NCBI RefSeq assembly: GCF_020382885.2
Contig: NC_058504.1
Location: 15,697,019-15,761,018 of the forward strand
Length of the DNA: 64,000 nucleotides
Origin: Scatophagus argus
Taxonomy: Eukaryota; Chordata; Actinopteri; Scatophagidae
Direction of reading: 5' to 3'
Positions 58,375-64,000 of the stretch are shown here, one piece after another; position 1 is the stretch's first letter, and each line of letters begins with the position of its first letter. The notes under the pieces are model-generated. The model was given only the letters and a program-made list of their open reading frames with translations, did not search any database and had not been told where the DNA came from. Both the position numbers and the translations under genes were made by a program.

Positions 58375-59193
58375 GCTACAGAGTTCACGGGTTCTTTTGC
58401 CACTGATACTGGGACAGATTTATCTTTACCCCTTGGGTCCTCCTCTGGGGTAAGACAAACCAATCCTGGTCATGGGTAGACACCTCTGTGAGGAAGCATC
58501 CAGCCGAAATGGTGGGTGGACCATAAAAGGCCTGAGCTGGGTTCAAGAGCCTGTTCCAGCGTCCCAGTTTGCGTCTTGCTGAATATGTCATACCTTTGAT
58601 ACCAGATCATCTCAGTATTTACAACAGTTACAGAGCTTAGAAAGGAACGGTTGAATATGACCGTGGGTGCCATAAAATGATAATAGCTTTTTGCTGGCCT
58701 TGATACTGTTCCTGAGACCTTTGCTCAATCTCTACATCCATCAACACTTGCTTTTAACTCTTTTCCTCTGAGTATGTCATTTTATATAATTAACAGCCTC
58801 TTGCCCAGGAGCTAAGATTAGCCTACCAATCTCTGATTAATGCAAATGTATGTGCATGATTTACATCTGTTGTGTTTTTTGTCGCTATTCTGTTATGTTT
58901 TACTTAAGTTCGCCCAACCATATCTTAATCATCCTACTGAGACTGATTGCTTCATGCTCAAGTTCATTGACTGAAGGGTCCATACTGTTGGCTGACATGG
59001 CTTGAAATTAGTCCCTGAGCACTCTTGATATTGTGAGAAGACGCGGCTGTAGTGGATGTCATGTTTTGGCCTAAATTCAAAATGTGTGTACAAAGACTGA
59101 AAGGACACCTTGTATTGTACTTTCAGCTAAAGTCTGATGATATAATCCTCCCAACAATGTGCTCTTACTGCACCAATCAAACATAAGCTTGTC

Positions 59194-59199
59194 AATAAA
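59194..59199 (+). terminator. Candidate prelid1 polyadenylation signal
   Basis: AATAAA, 820 nt after the stop codon, in otherwise non-coding sequence. On the opposite strand AATAAA occurs at 59428-59433, suited to mxd3. Confidence 0.45.
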
Positions 59200-59427
59200 T
59201 GGACAGCTTCTTTGTAAGGACCATGCTGTGATGTCTTTGATAAATAAGTGATATATCTGTTGTTAAAACTCTCCTGTAAGCCTTCTTTTCATGTCCTTGC
59301 TAATGACTACATAACTATAGCTTGACATCCAAAATCCATCCTTGTCTGGTTGTATAGAAACCAGTTGGCTCTGCTTTGTTTTACAGGGTCACAATCTAAA
59401 AACAAACAGCAAATAAATAAAGAAATA

Positions 59428-59433
59428 TTTATT
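59428..59433 (-). terminator. Candidate mxd3 polyadenylation signal
   Basis: TTTATT on the plus strand (AATAAA on the minus), about 1.2 kb beyond the mxd3 stop codon. The stretch 59434-60635 holds no other gene and would be mxd3 3' UTR. Confidence 0.35.
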
Positions 59434-60635
59434 TAATTAAAAAAAAAGCTTACACCAGTATAAAAAAATGCTACATAATATTACTGGGCGGAGAGACAGA
59501 TGAATGCATACATGAAAGTAAAAGATAAGGTATTTTGCATATACAAAAGTGAAGAGGAAAAAAAGCACCTTCAGTTATTAAATATATAGCACTGAGTATG
59601 ATACATACTTGTAATACAGCATCAATTGCATAATCATTACAAGTAGACATTACCTGCCTGACTGGTGAATTTGATGCATTCATAATTAACATGCTGACAA
59701 AAGCAGAAGCATTGAAGTGCAAAGTTGTGACAAAGAACACTTCTAAAAAAACATACTAGTTAATATTATCAGTAAATTCCACTGTAACTAGCATTTGACA
59801 CCTCTCTCTTTCTCTACGTGCTTCCACTTTAATACAGGCATCAATGTTCTTGCACTTAATCACAGACTGAATTTTGTACCAATGCACCAAATCAATATTT
59901 GGCACAGTTACTTAATTGGAAGATATAATGTGCAAATATGACAAGTTAATGTCTGTTCACGGGTTTCATTATGATATATGCACAACCTTTTAGAGACAAA
60001 CAAGTGCAATGTGTGGACGTTTTGTGCAACAGAGGAAAAGATCAAAATACATGGCTGAACTTACATAATAGGACAATACAACACAGATTAATGTTTAAGT
60101 GCACACTACATGTGATATTACTGAAATAAGAACTTAGTGCTAGAGAGAAGCTTTATGGAATACTAAACCAAATCTGATTTTAAGGCAGAGTCAGTATAGA
60201 CATACTGTAGTAATGAATAAGGTATGACTTTTGAATAAAAAGGCCTTATTTGGATCTTTTTTAAAAAGCCCTTAGAGATGAATGATTAGAATTCATGGCT
60301 TTGGAAAAAAAAACAAAAAACAAATTTCATTAATGGTTGATGCCAGGAAATGCATATGCAAAATGTTACATCCATCCCAGCCCAGTGATTTTAACTGCTA
60401 TTCAGTGCAAATGAACACAGCTCATTTGTAACATTATCATTCAGCTTGTGGTCGGACAACAACAAATGCGTTCAGTTGTACAGTGACATGTTTGTCCATT
60501 CTCCCACCTCCTTCTCCTCCGTTTGTGTGTGTGTATGTGTGTTTTTTTTTTTCTTATTTTGTTTTGTTTTCTCGGAACGTTTACTCCTCTTCCTGTCCAC
60601 ATGACAGTGACATAACAAGATAGCTTTTACCGCCG

Positions 60636-63160
60636 TCATAGCCAAGCTTTGTCTGTGCTGGAGTAACAGTGGTCTGCGTCAGTGTGTGTGATGCTCAGTC
60701 CATCAGAGTCCACACAGTCAAACACGATGCTCTCCACATCAACCTCCACATCCTCTGTAAGGTAAACAACCAAAGATCAAATTCATTAGCAGAATGAAAT
60801 ATGACAAGATCCACTTGCCAGATTGAATTAAAAAACTGGAGCTTGTTAATGTCACAATATTAACAATATATATTATATTAATTGTTAATATCATGATATT
60901 AACAAGCTGATTTGTCCATCAATTATTTTTCGTACAATACAGCAAACGTATGAAAAATCTAAAACTAATTCACATTAAATGCAGTTAACTGCATTTTTCT
61001 ATCATGTGTTAACAGACAGAAGTAACTCTTCAGCAATGTAACGTGCATTTATTTTACATACATTCACTTTTCACATGCTTATTTTGTTAACATTTGATGT
61101 CATCTTGCTTTAAATCATTCACACAGATGATTCCTCTAAAGTTTATAAACTTAATAATGTCACCTTACTGCCAAGCTATATTTCAAATCATGCTACTCAG
61201 AAAATATTAGCAAACATTAGGAAAATGTAAACATGATAAACTCCTGTTAATGAGCAGGCTATTGTTATGTATGATTAACAACTGCACATCATTAGTAGAC
61301 AGGCGATAAAGTGTCTTTTTTTTTCTTCAGTCTTTGCTGAAACTTCCATTTCTCACTGACACTAGAATTAGGATGATTTGAATGTGCCTGAATAAAAATC
61401 TACAACATCTTGAGGTTGCACTTATTGAATCAAAAGCTATAGATAGATAGATACTTTATTGATCCCAAGGGAAATTCATGATAATCATCTATAAGATGCA
61501 GTAATGCCCAAGCATCCGTGCACGACTTGAGACCCTTCTGGCGTCAGGCCGACCTACCTCTGTCGGAGTCAGACCTCTCAGACGACATGGTCGAGCCCTG
61601 GCTGTTGTTCCTCATCCTCTCCGAGCCTCTCTGCAGCTGCTCCAGCCGAACACGCAGCTCTCTCTGCTCCCAGCGCAGGCGGCCCTTTAGCTGCTCTGCA
61701 CGCTCGTCCTGCTCCTGCAGCTTCTGACAGAGGAAATGACAGAGAAGCAAAAACCTTAGATGCAGCCAAGCAGCGAAGATGCTGTCGATTCAGCGGCACG
61801 AGGCGAACAAAAAACGTGAGACTTCGTTCGACTCCCCCTAACGTGCCCTCAACCAGCACTTGTGCCAGTCCCATGCCAGGATGTTGTCTCTACCTTGATG
61901 TGAAGCTGGGCTCTTCTCAGCAGGTTGAGGGTGGTGTTCCTCATCGAGTCAGATGACAGTGGGACTTGCTTCTTGAGCTGCTCCAGGCAGTGTCTCAGCT
62001 GAGCTCGTCTACAAAGCACAAAAAGCAGCAATTGCTGCTGTTTAATCTACGCGAGTGAAAACATTTGTTATTTGTTCTGCCTCCTCATTTACTTTGGAAC
62101 TTTCTTGTTCACTATGAGACAAAATACTCATTACCTGTTTTTTTCCAGCTCGTTGTGAACTGACCTGCAGTTACAAAAAGACGTGAGTTTGTTTAGCTCT
62201 GAAATGCATTGATGACAACAACTGCTGCTGTGTAGCAATGACAGCTTCAGATGCGTTCATGTTTAACAGGATGGCTTATCAAAACTGAGAATCTCGACAA
62301 CCACGCCCTGTCGGCAGTTGTATGTTATGTAATGTATTCACCTATTGGCACCGGCAGATATCTTCTTACTCTTCTGTTTGCTTCGCTTGTCAGAGTGGTC
62401 TGGACTGAGGGGCAGGACCGAAGCATATCCATGTTCTGCCTCTGTGCAGGGCAAAAACATCACAGATGTGTCACAAATCAGTCTGAAAGGAGAAGTGACG
62501 CCTAATATAAACTTACACAGTTATAAACTTTAATGAACCCTTGCGCTACGGATTAACCACGGTGTCCTAAACTGTAATACAAGGAAGACAAAAGCACAGA
62601 TTTGCCGTCATCGGCATAAAAAGCTGGACGATGTTCTGGATTTTGGCGCCATCACACATTGCCTGTTCTCCATTGAAAAGCAACCCTCTGTAGCCTCTTG
62701 AACAGAAATGTCCAAAGCAGTGCTCAAAGTGTGCAAACAGTGAATGGAAGTTAAAGTGTTGCTGTTTTTTCTTCCTTCCTCGCTTTCATTCCCCGTAATC
62801 AGCGCTCTGCGCCACTCGGGTTCATTTTCAAATTGCACCAGATTGGCGCCTTTGAGTACAATGATGCGACCGATATGTAGGTCACTGAGTCAAATCGGAA
62901 AGATCGCCAAAAATAACCTTCTGGCAGGAATCTCGATGGTTTCTCCAACAACTGCACTGCATCGTGCCTCAGTGTTATATTTTGCATGAATATCTTTAGT
63001 CTACTTATTGTCGCTTCATTGTGCATTTTGTTGTTTCAACAATAACCAACTTCTTCCCCCGTAGACTGACAGTTGTCATATAATACTCACCGCGCTCTCT
63101 TCTCTCCAGAAACTCAGCAGCCCAAAGAAGCACCTGAATGTTGCAAACGCTTCCTTCCAT
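60636..63160 (-). CDS. mxd3: MAX dimerization protein 3 (bHLH-leucine zipper repressor)
   Basis: Nuclear transcription repressor: dimerizes with MAX, binds E-boxes and recruits SIN3, opposing MYC (family knowledge). Six exons: 63091-63160, 62342-62441, 62135-62164, 61894-62008, 61558-61723, 60636-60754 including the stop. All phases agree; 600 nt, 199 residues (human about 206). The N-terminal SIN3-interaction helix is [19 protein letters not shown] Lys-rich stretch ([10 protein letters not shown]) may be a nuclear signal. The basic region and helix 1 start [21 protein letters not shown] (spread over exons 3 and 4). Helix 2 is [14 protein letters not shown], and exon 5 gives the zipper. The tail has [11 protein letters not shown] and [12 protein letters not shown], both typical of MXD3. 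The start ATG (63160) gives the standard Mad N-terminus. It is convergent with prelid1, as I recall for the human pair. Confidence 0.95.
60840..60908. repeat. Imperfect palindrome in mxd3 intron 5
   Basis: Arms 60840-60867 and 60881-60908 (28 nt each, a few mismatches, 13-nt AT-rich loop), built on AGCTTGTTAAT and ATATTAACAAT words. Could be the remains of a small inverted-repeat element. Confidence 0.8.
61438..61478 (-). repeat. Short retroposon 3' tail (GGGATCAATAAAGT + ATCT repeats)
   Basis: Read on the minus strand: TTCCCTTGGGATCAATAAAG then TATCTATCTATC. Same type of tail as at 13965-14003, opposite orientation, in mxd3 intron 5. Confidence 0.6.
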
Positions 63161-63340
63161 TATTGTTTTTGTTAAACTAAAACAACCGCGGGTAAACAAC
63201 CTAATGTGGTGCGATCGTCACTAGCCTTAAGTAGCTGAGGCTGTGTCTGTGCTACGTCCTCAACCCACAGAGCTCAACACTGTGCTGCCTTCACCTGCTC
63301 CACAGCAGCATGGAAATTTGAACTACCGTTATCAATACGC
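63161..63340 (-). promoter_or_regulatory. Probable mxd3 5' UTR / promoter
   Basis: Sequence upstream of the mxd3 ATG, with some CpG-containing words (GTGCGATCGTCAC, GGCGGGCGCC further out at 63345-63353). No TATA box or defined start site. Positional assignment. Confidence 0.35.
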
Positions 63341-63349
63341 TCTGGCGGG

Positions 63350-64000
63350 CGCCAGGGGTAAAATCACAAAATTATCTTTTGTTCTAAAGTTTCGCCCTCT
63401 TTTAGTTTATTTCAGTTATAAAAGAGTATTCTTCTCATATGGGTGGACATTTTGTCAAAAAAACATAAGACTGACAATAGAGTTCCTCTAGTTCGGGCGT
63501 ATATAGCAATAGCCCGCTATCGGTGTTAAACGATAACAACGATAAAGTAATAAATATATGCTTTTTATTTTTATATTTTTTTAATAAACACAATGTCATA
63601 CAAGTTATAAACAAAAAGATGTCGATTAAAGATTCACTTTTCTTCTCGTCTTGTAATGGGTCTATAGTGAGCTTCGTTGAGTATTCCCAATGCATTTGAA
63701 GGCATCGACAGGAAACGTAATAGTAAAGCCCTTATCCCCTCTGCTTTCACAGCACCTTTATTAATTTTGTTTCAAACATTTATTAAGCTGGTTGACAACT
63801 ACATGCCACTGGGAAATCCAAAAATACACAGTGTATAAACTGGTCACCTGGGAGCTAGTTTTTAAAACTTTTATTTAGCTTACATATGTGCCATTACCTT
63901 TATTTTTATTTTTTTATCTCACTCTCCTCAACTACCGATGACTGATAAAAGATACATCTTTATGTCAACTCCAACCCAAATGCCTCATTCGGTAAACAAC
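63350..64000. other. Right-edge region, nothing recognised
   Basis: AT-rich sequence with short open frames only. AATAAA occurs at about 63584 on the plus strand, but no gene can be tied to it. Confidence 0.5.

Overview
The window is nuclear DNA of a ray-finned (teleost) fish. The evidence is vertebrate genes split by short GT-AG introns, many (CA/GT)n microsatellites, an IR/DR-type Tc1 transposon, tRNA-derived SINE copies, and a gene set matching the human 5q35 neighbourhood (FLT4, a TRIM gene, an NPY receptor lost in human, PRELID1, MXD3). The species cannot be named from this sequence. Everything here is read by eye; no alignment or database search was run.

Layout: (1) 103-35537, minus strand: the first 23 coding exons of flt4 (VEGF receptor 3), from signal peptide to kinase activation loop; the rest of the kinase and the tail lie beyond the left edge. 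All exon junctions agree in phase and add up to exactly 1112 codons. Intron 1 is about 14 kb. (2) 36-40.7 kb: gene-free, with SINE remains and a degenerate GACTTG-type repeat. (3) 40756-44206, minus: a RING / coiled-coil / PRY-SPRY E3 ligase gene of TRIM type in which I find no B-box. (4) 44.9-50.4 kb: gene-poor, holding probable 5' non-coding sequence of the next gene. (5) 50425-51540, plus: an intact neuropeptide Y receptor of the Y2/Y7 group, most likely Y7. (6) 51661-53275: a decayed 1.6-kb Tc1 transposon. (7) 55896-58374, plus: prelid1 (mitochondrial intermembrane-space phosphatidic-acid transfer protein), whose second coding exon is split by a young-looking SINE that brings a stop codon. 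(8) 60636-63160, minus: mxd3, a complete MAX-dimerizing bHLH-zip repressor, convergent with prelid1. (9) 63.3-64 kb: nothing recognised.

The genes do not form a pathway; they are a conserved vertebrate neighbourhood: lymphatic/vascular receptor, ubiquitin ligase, peptide GPCR, mitochondrial lipid transfer and a MAX-network repressor. The most notable observation is the SINE inside prelid1 coding sequence. No splice choice I could find removes it and keeps the frame, so this copy is either a loss-of-function gene or allele, or is rescued by unusual processing.
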